Shown piece by piece: positions 1-7,099 of a DNA stretch of 12,719 nucleotides. The notes beneath the pieces are model-generated. The model was given only the letters and a program-made list of their open reading frames with translations. It searched no databases and was not told the origin of the DNA. Each line of letters begins with the position of its first letter. The first letter of the stretch is position 1. The stretch is from Thermoplasmata archaeon (GTDB lineage: Archaea; Thermoplasmatota; Thermoplasmata; Thermoplasmatales; Thermoplasmataceae): the NCBI GenBank assembly GCA_021802365.1, contig JAKAAJ010000031.1, forward strand, positions 1 to 12,719, given 5' to 3'. A program made the translations under genes and the position numbers.

Positions 1-1083
1 TTCCTGCTTTATGTCCCCCAGTACTTCTCTCTCTATTTCTCCCATTGATCCGGCAGAAAATGCTGTCCTGTATCCGAAAAGTTTAATCACAGGTCTCATC
101 CGGTCAGCAGCAATCTCTGATCTGATCTGCCCCATATTGAAGCTGTTCACAACAACCTCCTTTCCGGATCTGTTAAAGAGGCGATCCACCTCCACAACAG
201 TGTCCCCTTCAACAATTCCGTTCAATGATCCTAAAAATTCAATCCTCTTTGCAAGCATTCTGTTGAAAAGGTAGGACTGGAATGCATGGATGAAAAGCAT
301 CCTCAGGTTTCTGGGGAAAACATCAAATGCACCGTCAATCCTGCCCTTCTCTGCAATATATCCAAGAAGGGACCTTTCAAAGTTAAGGTGGAGAGGATAT
401 TCCCTGAGGGCTCTTCTGGCATCCATTGTCTCATGAAAATTCACCCTGTAGTCTTCAGTATCAAAGAGGGGATCATAGAGATAGAGTAAAACAGCGTCCT
501 CATACCTCCCTCTGACAATTAGCTCTCCTATCCTGTGTGTGTTAACCCTGACACTTCCAAATCTCTGAATGCCAAAATAGTTTGGAAATCCTCCAATCTG
601 CTCCATTTTTTCCAAAGATAACAGGACAGAACGTGAATCAATATCGGGGCCAAGCCCCACAATAAAACGGTTTCCTTCAAGCATTCCAAGCTCAAGTTTT
701 CTGTTGCTCCTGAATACCATGTCTATAGTAACGTCCTGTATCACTACCTGTGAAAGGTCAAATTCTCCATCTATGGAGAAGAACTGCTTTGTTATTCCCC
801 TCTTATCCTTTGTTCCAGCATAGCTGATCCTCTCCTTGCTGATCCCAAGTTTCCTGGCAAGATATGATACAAACCTGTTGGTGTCCCAGTTTTTCAGAAC
901 CGCGCTGAAAACAGTATACCTTCCATATCTGTCCTCCGGAATCATAGAAGGAATCTCCTCAACAATGAAATCTTCAGCTCTTGCCTTTAAAATACCTTTC
1001 TGGCGATATTCGCCAAGCAGAGGTTCACCCATTCCTGTCAGTTCGTCAATATTCATCATATCCCTTTCAGGTACCTGCCACAT
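1..1083 (-). CDS. truD: tRNA pseudouridine synthase D (TruD), C-terminus cut by window edge
   Basis: TruD converts a uridine in tRNA to pseudouridine (U13 in bacteria; archaeal TruD/Pus7 members modify tRNA too). Reading the minus strand from the ATG at 1083 gives 361 residues, open to base 1. The family hallmark AGTKDKRG lies at residues 88-95, with the presumed catalytic Asp at residue 92. A second conserved block, FPNYFGIQRFG, lies at 165-175, and the N-terminal EDFIVEEI block at 36-43 is also typical. Archaeal TruD proteins are usually 400 or more residues, so the C-terminal end is missing. The gene is divergent from guaB across a 110-base gap. An in-frame ATG at 1059 is an alternative start, but starting at 1083 keeps the VPE-type N-terminus I associate with archaeal members. 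An AT-rich stretch at 1095-1106 is a weak TATA candidate. The family call is firm; the start is less so. Confidence 0.93.
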   Translation of the reverse strand, partial: MWQVPERDMMNIDELTGMGEPLLGEYRQKGILKARAEDFIVEEIPSMIPEDRYGRYTVFSAVLKNWDTNRFVSYLARKLGISKERISYAGTKDKRGITKQFFSIDGEFDLSQVVIQDVTIDMVFRSNRKLELGMLEGNRFIVGLGPDIDSRSVLLSLEKMEQIGGFPNYFGIQRFGSVRVNTHRIGELIVRGRYEDAVLLYLYDPLFDTEDYRVNFHETMDARRALREYPLHLNFERSLLGYIAEKGRIDGAFDVFPRNLRMLFIHAFQSYLFNRMLAKRIEFLGSLNGIVEGDTVVEVDRLFNRSGKEVVVNSFNMGQIRSEIAADRMRPVIKLFGYRTAFSAGSMGEIEREVLGDIKQE

Positions 1084-1153
1084 GATGTGGTGGTGAAATA
1101 ATAAAGTGAGCAGCACAATCCCATTGAAAAGAGTGTTTACAATGAATTTGCTC

Positions 1154-1172
1154 TTTTAAATACATTTATTTA
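1154..1172 (+). promoter_or_regulatory. TATA-type promoter of guaB (leaderless)
   Basis: An AT-rich stretch (TTTTAAATACATTTATTTA) is centred roughly 25-35 nt before the guaB ATG at 1194. No Shine-Dalgarno sequence precedes the ATG. Archaeal transcription starts about 25 nt downstream of the TATA box, so the transcript probably begins at or a few bases before the start codon. Confidence 0.55.
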
Positions 1173-1193
1173 TTGATTTAGCCTTACCTTCCA

Positions 1194-2654
1194 ATGTTTA
1201 AAGAAAAATTTCAGTCCATAAGGGAGGGACTCACATATGACGATGTTCTGCTCGTCCCCTCAAGGACTGCCGTTGAACCAAAAGAGATTGATGTCAGTTC
1301 CAGGGTTTCAAGGCATATTCAGGTAAAAATTCCACTTCTCAGTTCTCCAATGGACACTGTAACTGAGGCTCAGATGGCCATATCAATGGCAAGAGCAGGA
1401 GCAATAGGGGTCATACACAGAAATCTAACAGTGAACCAGCAGGCCATGATGGTAAGAAATGTGAAACGCGAGGAGTCCATAATCATAAGGAATGTTCACA
1501 CCGTCTCTCCGGACACCACGATCCAGGAAGTCAGAAACATAATGGGAACAAAAAAGATAGGTGGTCTGCCCGTCCTGGAAGGGGATAAACTTGTCGGTAT
1601 CGTAACAAAAAGAGATCTGGAATTTGCAGGAAAGCAGGTTAAGAACGTCGGGGACGTCATGGTACGGAAAGTCATCTCAGCAAGGGACAACATTAAGATA
1701 GACGAAGCGGTTGAAATTCTCTACAAGAACCGCATTGAGAAACTCCCTCTGGTTGACTCCAAGGGGCGTGTTGTTGGCCTTATAACTGCGAAGGATATTG
1801 CCACAAGGCAGAAATTTCCAACTGCCTCCAGGGACGAGGAGGGGCAGCTTCTCGTAGGGGCTGCAGTTGGTCCATTTGATATTGAGAGGGCAGTGACGCT
1901 GGAGAAGGAGGGTGCAAATCTTATTGTTGTGGATACAGCACATGCCCATAACCAGAATGTTATGAACTCTATCAAAAAGATGAGAAAAGAGGTATCTGTG
2001 GATATCATGGCCGGAAACATAGCCACTGCAGAGGCTGCCCAGGACCTGATATCTCTGGATGTCGATGCATTGAGGGTTGGAATCGGGCCCGGATCCATTT
2101 GTACGACAAGGATCATAGCAGGAATCGGTGTTCCACAGATAACAGCGATCTCAGATACGGCAGAGGTGGCATCTGAGCATGGTGTTCCGGTGGTTGCCGA
2201 TGGAGGAATAAGGTTCTCCGGGGACATCGTGAAAGCTTTCGGGGCAGGAGCAAGTTCGGTTATGCTTGGTTCTCTTTTCGCTGGCACTGATGAAAGTCCC
2301 GGAAATGAGATCATAATCAGTGGAAGGAAGTATAAGGCATACAGGGGAATGGGGTCAATCGGTGCCATCCAGACAGGCTTGTCTGACAGATACGGAAAGG
2401 TAGGAAGCTCAAAGTTTGTTGCGGAAGGTGTGGAGGGTGCCGTTCCTTACAGGGGAAAAGTTGATGAGGTCATTTATCAGCTTATTGGAGGGCTCCGCTC
2501 TGGAATGGGCTATGTAGGGGCAAAGAATATTGAGGATCTGAGGAAAAATTCCAGATTTGTCAGAATAACCGGCAACGGGCTCAGGGAAAGCCATCCTCAT
2601 GACATAAGGATAACTGCAGAGCCTCCCAATTACCAGCTCTACAACTATTCTTAA
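1194..2654 (+). CDS. guaB: Inosine-5'-monophosphate dehydrogenase
   Basis: This cytosolic enzyme oxidises IMP to XMP with NAD+, the committed step of guanine nucleotide synthesis. The 486-residue protein has the full-length IMPDH layout: an N-terminal barrel segment with GLTYDDVLL at 12-20, a pair of CBS domains at about 97-150 and 155-207, then the rest of the barrel. The active-site loop GPGSICTTR is at 298-306 with the nucleophilic Cys303. The IMP phosphate/ribose-binding segments ADGGIRFSGD (335-344) and YRGMGS (383-388) are present. The mobile-flap Arg-Tyr pair is R399-Y400, followed by EGVEG at 411-415. Every key residue I can check is in place. The ATG is the only sensible start, because the YDDVLL block must lie near the N-terminus. 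It is divergent from truD. The CBS pair suggests allosteric nucleotide sensing, as known for the family. Confidence 0.97.
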   Translation: MFKEKFQSIREGLTYDDVLLVPSRTAVEPKEIDVSSRVSRHIQVKIPLLSSPMDTVTEAQMAISMARAGAIGVIHRNLTVNQQAMMVRNVKREESIIIRNVHTVSPDTTIQEVRNIMGTKKIGGLPVLEGDKLVGIVTKRDLEFAGKQVKNVGDVMVRKVISARDNIKIDEAVEILYKNRIEKLPLVDSKGRVVGLITAKDIATRQKFPTASRDEEGQLLVGAAVGPFDIERAVTLEKEGANLIVVDTAHAHNQNVMNSIKKMRKEVSVDIMAGNIATAEAAQDLISLDVDALRVGIGPGSICTTRIIAGIGVPQITAISDTAEVASEHGVPVVADGGIRFSGDIVKAFGAGASSVMLGSLFAGTDESPGNEIIISGRKYKAYRGMGSIGAIQTGLSDRYGKVGSSKFVAEGVEGAVPYRGKVDEVIYQLIGGLRSGMGYVGAKNIEDLRKNSRFVRITGNGLRESHPHDIRITAEPPNYQLYNYS

Positions 2655-2687
2655 TCCTCATCATATTTCATCTGGGTCATATGGAAT

Positions 2688-2700
2688 ACTATTTATTTCC
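2688..2700 (+). promoter_or_regulatory. TATA-type promoter of the secreted glycoprotein gene
   Basis: ACTATTTATTTCC is centred about 28 nt before the ATG at 2722, the spacing expected for a leaderless or very short-leader archaeal mRNA. A GAGG (2714-2717) lies just upstream of the ATG and could act as a weak ribosome binding site if a leader exists. Confidence 0.5.
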
Positions 2701-2721
2701 AAATTTCCATCCTGAGGCAGG

Positions 2722-3549
2722 ATGAAGAAATTTTTACCGGTACTTCTGTTAACCATTGCATTTATGGTATCAGCATTACCCGTTTCCCATGCATCTGCAA
2801 CTACTGTGAATATTGACACATCAACAGACATGGCATCGGTGAATACAGTAGTGAATTCAACACTGAATATAACAGGGAGTTCCACTGTGCTTTCAGCGCT
2901 GGCAGTTTCAAACCAGTCCATCACATTCTCAGTGACAGGAAATTCCACCACTGATGCAGAAATAGGAAGCTCAATAGCTGCGCTCCAGTCAGGTCTTACA
3001 GTAAGCAATCTTACTCTGAGCTTCAATGAGACATCTGTTGATGATGCCGCACACGGGTTAATTCAGATATTATATTCAACGAGCCTTTCCATGGATTTGA
3101 AAGGGATGGTAAGGGATAACACTATAAACGTGACCTGGAGATCCTTTGATTTCAGAGGGAACATCACAGATAAAGGCCATAATGCAAACTCAATAGGCAG
3201 TTTTGGCGTATACTTCCACACAGAGCCTAATTTCCTGAATTTCTCCGCTTTTTCCAGGTCTCTGCAAAACTGGACCCGGTCATATATAGCCTCCTCTAAC
3301 GTGACAGAATATGCCATGTCTTCCAGCACAAACTACAACTCCTCAGCAGATCTTGGACTTTTCAATGTAAGTCTTCATATCGACCCTCAATACGTCATTA
3401 AAGCACCGGGCTATGACAGCGCCTCAAATAATTCCATAACTATGGGCAATCCTCCTCCACAGAAAAGCGATCTCTATTACGGAGTTGCAGCAGTTCTTGT
3501 TATAATGGCTATGGTCATTTACTATTATACCAGGTTCAGGCGCCGCTGA
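2722..3549 (+). CDS. Secreted, membrane-anchored protein rich in N-glycosylation sequons
   Basis: I do not recognise the family. The 275-residue protein has a clear signal peptide (Lys-Lys, then a hydrophobic core at 5-19, with an ASA-type cleavage site near residue 26). A Ser/Thr/Asn-rich ectodomain follows, then one C-terminal transmembrane helix at about 252-268 and a basic tail, RFRRR. The ectodomain would therefore face outside, with the tail in the cytoplasm. I count 14 N-X-S/T sequons, at N45, 49, 64, 74, 96, 102, 136, 147, 173, 183, 193, 206, 215 and 236, and no cysteine. This suits a heavily glycosylated surface protein of a wall-less acidophilic archaeon, though that is inference. 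The stretch before the helix (GNPPP, 242-246) looks like a short linker. The gene ends convergently inside the 3' end of the UDG gene. A stalk, S-layer-associated or solute-binding role cannot be told apart from sequence alone. Confidence 0.85.
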   Translation: MKKFLPVLLLTIAFMVSALPVSHASATTVNIDTSTDMASVNTVVNSTLNITGSSTVLSALAVSNQSITFSVTGNSTTDAEIGSSIAALQSGLTVSNLTLSFNETSVDDAAHGLIQILYSTSLSMDLKGMVRDNTINVTWRSFDFRGNITDKGHNANSIGSFGVYFHTEPNFLNFSAFSRSLQNWTRSYIASSNVTEYAMSSSTNYNSSADLGLFNVSLHIDPQYVIKAPGYDSASNNSITMGNPPPQKSDLYYGVAAVLVIMAMVIYYYTRFRRR

Positions 3550-4159
3550 TATGCCTGATCCTGTAATTTTTTTCAATCTCCCCTGAATCCATCCTTCTGA
3601 CATCATCCACAAATTCTCTGAGTCTGGAAAAATTATCCTTGAAGCGTTCATATCTTTTCGGGTTCCTCAGAATGGCCGCAGGATGGTATTGAGGTGCAAT
3701 GAAGATATTTCCTAATGAGAAAATGATGCCCTCAACTTCAGATATGGGTCCGAAGTCAATTCCAAGAACACTCCTCAGAGATCTTAGGGGTGAGTTTCCC
3801 ATGGGGACCAGAATCTGCGGGTTGAGAATACTGATCTCGGACCTCAGAAAATTGCTGCATTTTCTGATCTCTGAGATTCTCGGGCTCTTCCCGATCTTTG
3901 GCCTGCAGCGGACTGCATTTGAAATGTATACTGTGTTGATGTCCAGACCTGCCATTCCCATGACCTCCCTTAGGAGCCTGCCACTTCTCCCGACAAATGG
4001 AATTCCGGTCTCATCCTCCCTTGCCCCCGGGGCCTCACCTATGATCATAAGCTGAGGTTTTGGGTCTCCAGTTCCGCAAACGGCTCTCCTGCGGGAGAAA
4101 AAGAGGTCACATCTCTTGCAGGACTGAATTTCTCTGTTGAGCTCCTGAAGGGGATCCAT
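3536..4159 (-). CDS. Family 4 (Fe-S) uracil-DNA glycosylase
   Basis: This DNA repair enzyme excises uracil, formed by cytosine deamination or misincorporation, to start base excision repair; the load is high in thermophiles. The 207-residue protein has the four cysteines expected to bind the [4Fe-4S] cluster: C14 and C17 (CKRC), C85 (NAVRCRP) and C101 (RKCSNFL). The catalytic/uracil-binding motif GEAPGAREDE is at 41-50, with PFVGRSG at 54-60. The second motif, HPAAILRNP, is at 159-167. Length and motif order match the family. It lies 8 nt downstream of the EamA transporter gene on the same strand and is probably co-transcribed with it. Its last codons overlap the end of the convergent glycoprotein gene by 14 nt. 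The only ambiguity is the finer split between family 4 and family 5 enzymes; the EAPG-type first motif argues for family 4. Confidence 0.93.
   Translation of the reverse strand: MDPLQELNREIQSCKRCDLFFSRRRAVCGTGDPKPQLMIIGEAPGAREDETGIPFVGRSGRLLREVMGMAGLDINTVYISNAVRCRPKIGKSPRISEIRKCSNFLRSEISILNPQILVPMGNSPLRSLRSVLGIDFGPISEVEGIIFSLGNIFIAPQYHPAAILRNPKRYERFKDNFSRLREFVDDVRRMDSGEIEKNYRIRHISGA
3567..3573 (+). terminator. Oligo-T tract, candidate terminator of the glycoprotein gene
   Basis: Seven T residues in a row lie 18 nt after the glycoprotein stop codon, with no obvious stem-loop before them. Archaeal RNA polymerase can terminate at short T tracts. The tract lies inside the oppositely oriented UDG coding sequence, where it reads as Lys codons, so it may be coincidental. 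Confidence 0.35.
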
Positions 4160-4167
4160 TGCATCTA

Positions 4168-5082
4168 CTATTCCATCTGTTTATTTACTACTTTTGCTCC
4201 TCCGCTCCCTGTCCTGCCGAAAGAAGATAAGAAGATACCTGCGCTGATCATGGCAAAACCTGCATAGGTGAAGACTGTGCTTACCTCATGGAGAAGAATG
4301 AGGCTGAAAATTATGGATAGAGCCGGAACCAGGAAAAAGAATGATGATATTTCCGAAACTGGATATTTCCGTATAAGGTAGAGGAATATTGCATATGCAA
4401 TCGCGGTCCCTATTGAACCCATGAATATTGCAATGAGAAGAAACTGTATGGTCAGGCCATGGACAGTAAAGTTTCCCGGGGCCAGAGAGAACAGTGCAAG
4501 AAATGGCAGTGCATAGACAAACTGTATGGTGTTCACGCTTCTGCTGTCCTGGTTCGCAAAATATTTCTTGAAAACTATTGTGGCAGATGCCCAGGATATT
4601 GCGGCGAGGAGAAGCAGGAACAGGCCTATTCCCGGTTTTATTATAAGGTGGTCAACAAAAACAACTATTAGTCCAGCAAAGCCGAGAACTGTTCCGGCAA
4701 TTTTCAGATTTGAAACTTTCTCCCCCAGAAAAATAACAGAGAACACCATTGTCAGGACAGGGAAAGTGTAAATTATTATGGAGCTGAGAGCAGAAGTTTC
4801 GGTGCTCTCCCCCAGGAGCCAGAATGACATGAAGGCAACTATATTCATGAATCCGTACACAAGGAGAATGAGGTTTTCCCTTTTCCCGGAAGGCCATTTA
4901 AGGTTTCTCCCGAATATTGCAAGGGCAAATATCAGTGCGAATATGATTCTGAACAGCACAACACCCTCGGGGCCTTCATAAAGAAGGGCAAATTTGACGA
5001 ACGGGTAATTCAAAGCCCAGGCTGATGCCATAACAAGAAAAAGCATAGCGTCCCCGTATCTGTTCACGCCTGCTGAATGCAT
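4168..5082 (-). CDS. EamA/DMT-superfamily transporter (RhaT/YdcZ-like permease)
   Basis: This is an integral membrane permease of the drug/metabolite transporter superfamily; such proteins typically export amino acids, metabolites or drugs. The 304-residue protein shows about ten hydrophobic segments arranged as two EamA repeats. Each repeat ends in the typical signature: FLGEKVSNLKIAGTVLGFAG at about 118-137, and LHEVSTVFTYAGFAMISAG near 265-283. The N-terminal ASAWALNYPFVKFAL is a classic EamA first helix. The C-terminal tail is short, polar and basic. The substrate cannot be read from the sequence. The UDG gene follows after 8 nt, and I see no functional logic in the pairing. The ATG at 5082 leaves 12 polar residues before the first helix. 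Met13 is a possible alternative start. An AT-rich TGAAAATAAG (5108-5099 on the minus strand) could be its TATA element. Confidence 0.9.
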   Translation of the reverse strand: MHSAGVNRYGDAMLFLVMASAWALNYPFVKFALLYEGPEGVVLFRIIFALIFALAIFGRNLKWPSGKRENLILLVYGFMNIVAFMSFWLLGESTETSALSSIIIYTFPVLTMVFSVIFLGEKVSNLKIAGTVLGFAGLIVVFVDHLIIKPGIGLFLLLLAAISWASATIVFKKYFANQDSRSVNTIQFVYALPFLALFSLAPGNFTVHGLTIQFLLIAIFMGSIGTAIAYAIFLYLIRKYPVSEISSFFFLVPALSIIFSLILLHEVSTVFTYAGFAMISAGIFLSSFGRTGSGGAKVVNKQME

Positions 5083-5125
5083 TTATCCTATTTCTGCTTA
5101 TTTTCAATCAGGGAATAAAAGGTGG

Positions 5126-5137
5126 TTGAACATTCAA
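5126..5137. repeat. Short inverted repeat TTGAA-CA-TTCAA in the divergent gap
   Basis: Two perfect 5-base arms are separated by CA, in the 119-base gap between the divergent transporter and DP1 genes. The size suits a small dimeric regulator's half-sites, but such palindromes also arise by chance in AT-rich DNA. Confidence 0.25.
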
Positions 5138-5167
5138 AGTAAAGGGCAGAGATCACCGGCGGCTACA

Positions 5168-5178
5168 ATAAAATATTA
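5168..5178 (+). promoter_or_regulatory. TATA-type promoter of the DP1 gene (leaderless)
   Basis: ATAAAATATTA is centred about 28 nt before the ATG at 5202, and no Shine-Dalgarno sequence precedes that ATG. The transcript therefore probably starts at or within a few bases of the start codon. Confidence 0.55.
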
Positions 5179-5185
5179 TCCAAGG

Positions 5186-5199
5186 CTACATTTTTGTAG
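5186..5199. repeat. Inverted repeat CTACA-TTTT-TGTAG just before the DP1 start codon
   Basis: A perfect 5-base-arm inverted repeat ends 2 nt before the DP1 ATG, between the TATA element and the start. Its left arm is part of a GGCTACA heptamer (5184-5190) that also occurs at 5161-5167, so two copies flank the TATA box. The position would suit an operator overlapping the transcription start. The function is speculative. Confidence 0.35.
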
Positions 5200-5201
5200 A
5201 T

Positions 5202-6617
5202 ATGCCTGCTGATCTTTTCACCGATCGATTCAGGATTCTTCAGTATTTCCAGTCTCATGGAATCCTGGTCTCTCCCGCTGCACTGGACATTATCCTAAAG
5301 AAAAGCATGGGCACAATGATTCCACGTATGGTATCTGATGAGATTGTCTCTGCAGGTTATCTGAGCGAGGAGGATGTCAGAAAGCTGCTCAGGGGGGACA
5401 GAAAACCAATTCCAGCGAACTTTGAGATCAGCCTTCCGGACATAAAGGTGAACAGTTCTGTGGAGGATTTCCGGGCAATGTTCGCTAACAGGTTTGAAAA
5501 ACTTTCCAGAATGGTCTCTCTTTCTGGAACCATGAGGGGTTCTGTTGACATCAGGACTGCCAAAAAGCTTCAGGGAGAGGCAAAGATAGTTGGAATGATA
5601 TCATCAGTTGATACTACAAAGAATGGGCACAAAAGACTGGTTCTGGAAGACATGGATGACTCAATCCAGGGAATAATCATGAGGGACAGGGGTCCGGCAA
5701 ACGAATTGCTGCTTCAGGATGAGGTAATTGGCATCGTCGGTTCAATAAGCCACGGAAAGGGTGATCCGGTGATCTTTGTGAATGAGATCATAAGGCCGGA
5801 TATACCTTACAGGGTTATTGATGACCGAGGAAAGGAACCTTCTCTGGTTGGTTCAATCTCTGACATACATGTCGGGTCTAAAACTTTCAGGAAAGAGGAT
5901 TTCAGAAGAATGATAAAATGGATCGAATCCTCAGAGGGGGAGGCTCAGAATCTTCACTACCTCATCCTTAGCGGCGATGTCATAGACGGTATAGGGGTGT
6001 ATCCGGGGCAGGAGAACGATCTTGAACTTGTCAATCCGATGGAGCAGTATGAGCTCCTCGGTGAGATGCTTCAGGGTCTTCCAGATGACATACAGACATT
6101 CATAATGCCCGGCAATCATGACACAGTCAGGCTGGCTGAACCACAGCCGGAATTCAGCGGAAAGATAAAGGAGATCCTCCCAAAGAATGCATTCATGCTA
6201 CCTAACCCTTATAATCTGGTTCTGGAGAACAGGAACGTTCTCATATATCATGGCATGTCCCTGAATGATATGGTGGAACTGGTTCCGGGGGCGAATTTCA
6301 CCACAATCGGCAAGGCCATCGACGAGATTCTGAAGAGACGGCATCTTTCTCCAAAATATGGGGGGAAGACACCTCTTATACCATCGCCGGTGGATTACCA
6401 TGTCATAGAGAAGGTTCCTGACATATTCATAACGGGCCATATACATTCCCATTATATGGGAAACTACAAGGGAGTAAGATACGTGAACTCTTCCACCTGG
6501 CAGTCCCAGACAGAATATCAGAGAATGATGAACTTTGCTCCGAATCCATCAATCCTTTCAATGTTTGATCTCAATTCGCAGTCAACATTCATTGAAAAAT
6601 TTGAAGCCAAGTCCTAG
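5202..6617 (+). CDS. polB: DNA polymerase D (family D / Pol II) small subunit DP1, 3'-5' exonuclease
   Basis: DP1 is the proofreading subunit of PolD, the replicative polymerase of most archaea outside Crenarchaeota; it pairs with the large catalytic subunit DP2, which is not in this window. The 471-residue protein has an N-terminal helical region (about 1-65), a linker, an OB-fold region (about 125-200) and a calcineurin/Mre11-like phosphoesterase domain (about 213-471). The metal-binding motifs are complete: SDIHVG (D221, H223), LSGDVIDG (D259), MPGNHD (N305, H306, D307), YHG (H350) and TGHIHSH (H413, H415). The protein should therefore be an active nuclease, unlike the inactivated B subunits of eukaryotic polymerases. 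The terminal NSSTWQSQTEYQ block (429-440) is also typical. Its stop codon overlaps the stop of the convergent small gene. The symbol follows the archaeal Pol II small-subunit convention; DP1 is an equally common name. Confidence 0.96.
   Translation: MPADLFTDRFRILQYFQSHGILVSPAALDIILKKSMGTMIPRMVSDEIVSAGYLSEEDVRKLLRGDRKPIPANFEISLPDIKVNSSVEDFRAMFANRFEKLSRMVSLSGTMRGSVDIRTAKKLQGEAKIVGMISSVDTTKNGHKRLVLEDMDDSIQGIIMRDRGPANELLLQDEVIGIVGSISHGKGDPVIFVNEIIRPDIPYRVIDDRGKEPSLVGSISDIHVGSKTFRKEDFRRMIKWIESSEGEAQNLHYLILSGDVIDGIGVYPGQENDLELVNPMEQYELLGEMLQGLPDDIQTFIMPGNHDTVRLAEPQPEFSGKIKEILPKNAFMLPNPYNLVLENRNVLIYHGMSLNDMVELVPGANFTTIGKAIDEILKRRHLSPKYGGKTPLIPSPVDYHVIEKVPDIFITGHIHSHYMGNYKGVRYVNSSTWQSQTEYQRMMNFAPNPSILSMFDLNSQSTFIEKFEAKS
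6614..6617. other. CTAG palindrome serving as the stop codon on both strands
   Basis: The DP1 gene ends with TAG at 6615-6617. The convergent small gene ends with TAG read from 6616-6614. The two stops overlap within one self-complementary CTAG, leaving no intergenic space. Confidence 0.85.
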
Positions 6618-7051
6618 AGAGTGCGGCGTATAACCTCTTCCAGCTCGTTCCTGAACGTGCTGAAAAATTCGGATATTGCCTCATCCTTTATGTCCTTCGG
6701 AGCTGAGGCAAGACCAATTTCAGCGATGAATTTCGCCATTCTGACCATTGAGTCATATTCCTTTGTTTTTCCTTCAAGATATTTTTCAAGCACGTTTACA
6801 AGCTGGTTCTTCAGCCCGGGAGTTTCATTGATCTTTTTCTTAAGGTATTCCTTTATCAGATCCTTCATGAGGTCTCGAAGTGCCTCAAAGAAAAGTTCCT
6901 CCGAGGGTAGCCCCTTAAGGAAATTACCGAGATATTTTTCAGTCTCCTCGCTCACAGTATCAATAGTGGTATTGGATAAATAAAGATTTAGAAGAACCAG
7001 TATCTGGCATTTTGAATAATTCAATTCAGGTTCATTGAAAATTATTTTCAC
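6614..7051 (-). CDS. Small charged helical protein of unknown function
   Basis: I do not recognise this family. The 145-residue protein is rich in Glu, Lys and Leu, has one Cys (C15) and no transmembrane segment. From about residue 33 it looks almost wholly helical, with heptad-like Leu/Ile spacing at about 40-95, so a helical bundle or coiled coil is likely. The short N-terminal part (MKIIFNEPELNY) could form a strand. The start is a GTG at 7051: the next Met is near residue 62, and a TATA element sits about 24 nt upstream, which suits a leaderless mRNA. The reading frame is long relative to its AT content and is tightly bounded: its TAG stop overlaps the DP1 stop at the other end. Both points argue for a real gene. 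A cytosolic structural or regulatory role is a guess. Confidence 0.7.
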   Translation of the reverse strand: MKIIFNEPELNYSKCQILVLLNLYLSNTTIDTVSEETEKYLGNFLKGLPSEELFFEALRDLMKDLIKEYLKKKINETPGLKNQLVNVLEKYLEGKTKEYDSMVRMAKFIAEIGLASAPKDIKDEAISEFFSTFRNELEEVIRRTL

Positions 7052-7070
7052 AATGAAGAGTTTCTCTAAG

Positions 7071-7078
7071 CTTAAATA
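7071..7078. promoter_or_regulatory. Shared TATA element of two divergent leaderless genes
   Basis: CTTAAATA on the plus strand reads TATTTAAG on the minus strand, so it resembles a TATA box in both directions. It is centred near 7075: 25 nt before the ATG at 7100 (radical SAM gene, plus) and 24 nt before the GTG at 7051 (helical protein, minus). The left side overlaps a TAAGCTTA palindrome (7067-7074). No other good TATA candidate exists for either gene in the short gap. Confidence 0.5.
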
Positions 7079-7099
7079 CCAGTGACAGAATGTGATCTG

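Noticed and set aside
11..489. Two plus-strand open frames at the left edge
   Set aside because: They are antisense to truD, whose reading frame is continuous from 1083 to base 1 with clear TruD motifs.
1721..2368. A 215-codon open frame on the minus strand
   Set aside because: It lies entirely within guaB, whose protein has every IMPDH motif; the antisense translation is low-complexity (Ser/Ala/Pro) and shows no family features.
3699..4055. A 118-codon plus-strand open frame
   Set aside because: It is antisense to the uracil-DNA glycosylase, which has intact Fe-S cysteines and motifs; no promoter or recognisable domain.
6621..6983. A 120-codon plus-strand open frame, Ser/Phe-rich
   Set aside because: It is the reverse shadow of the small helical protein; Lys/Glu codons read backwards give Ser/Phe. 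The minus-strand frame has the better start context and composition.
7082..7099. GTG at 7082 as start of the first radical SAM gene
   Set aside because: It begins about 7 nt from the centre of the TATA element, too close to be transcribed from it; the ATG at 7100 has the right spacing. It would only hold if a promoter farther upstream is used.
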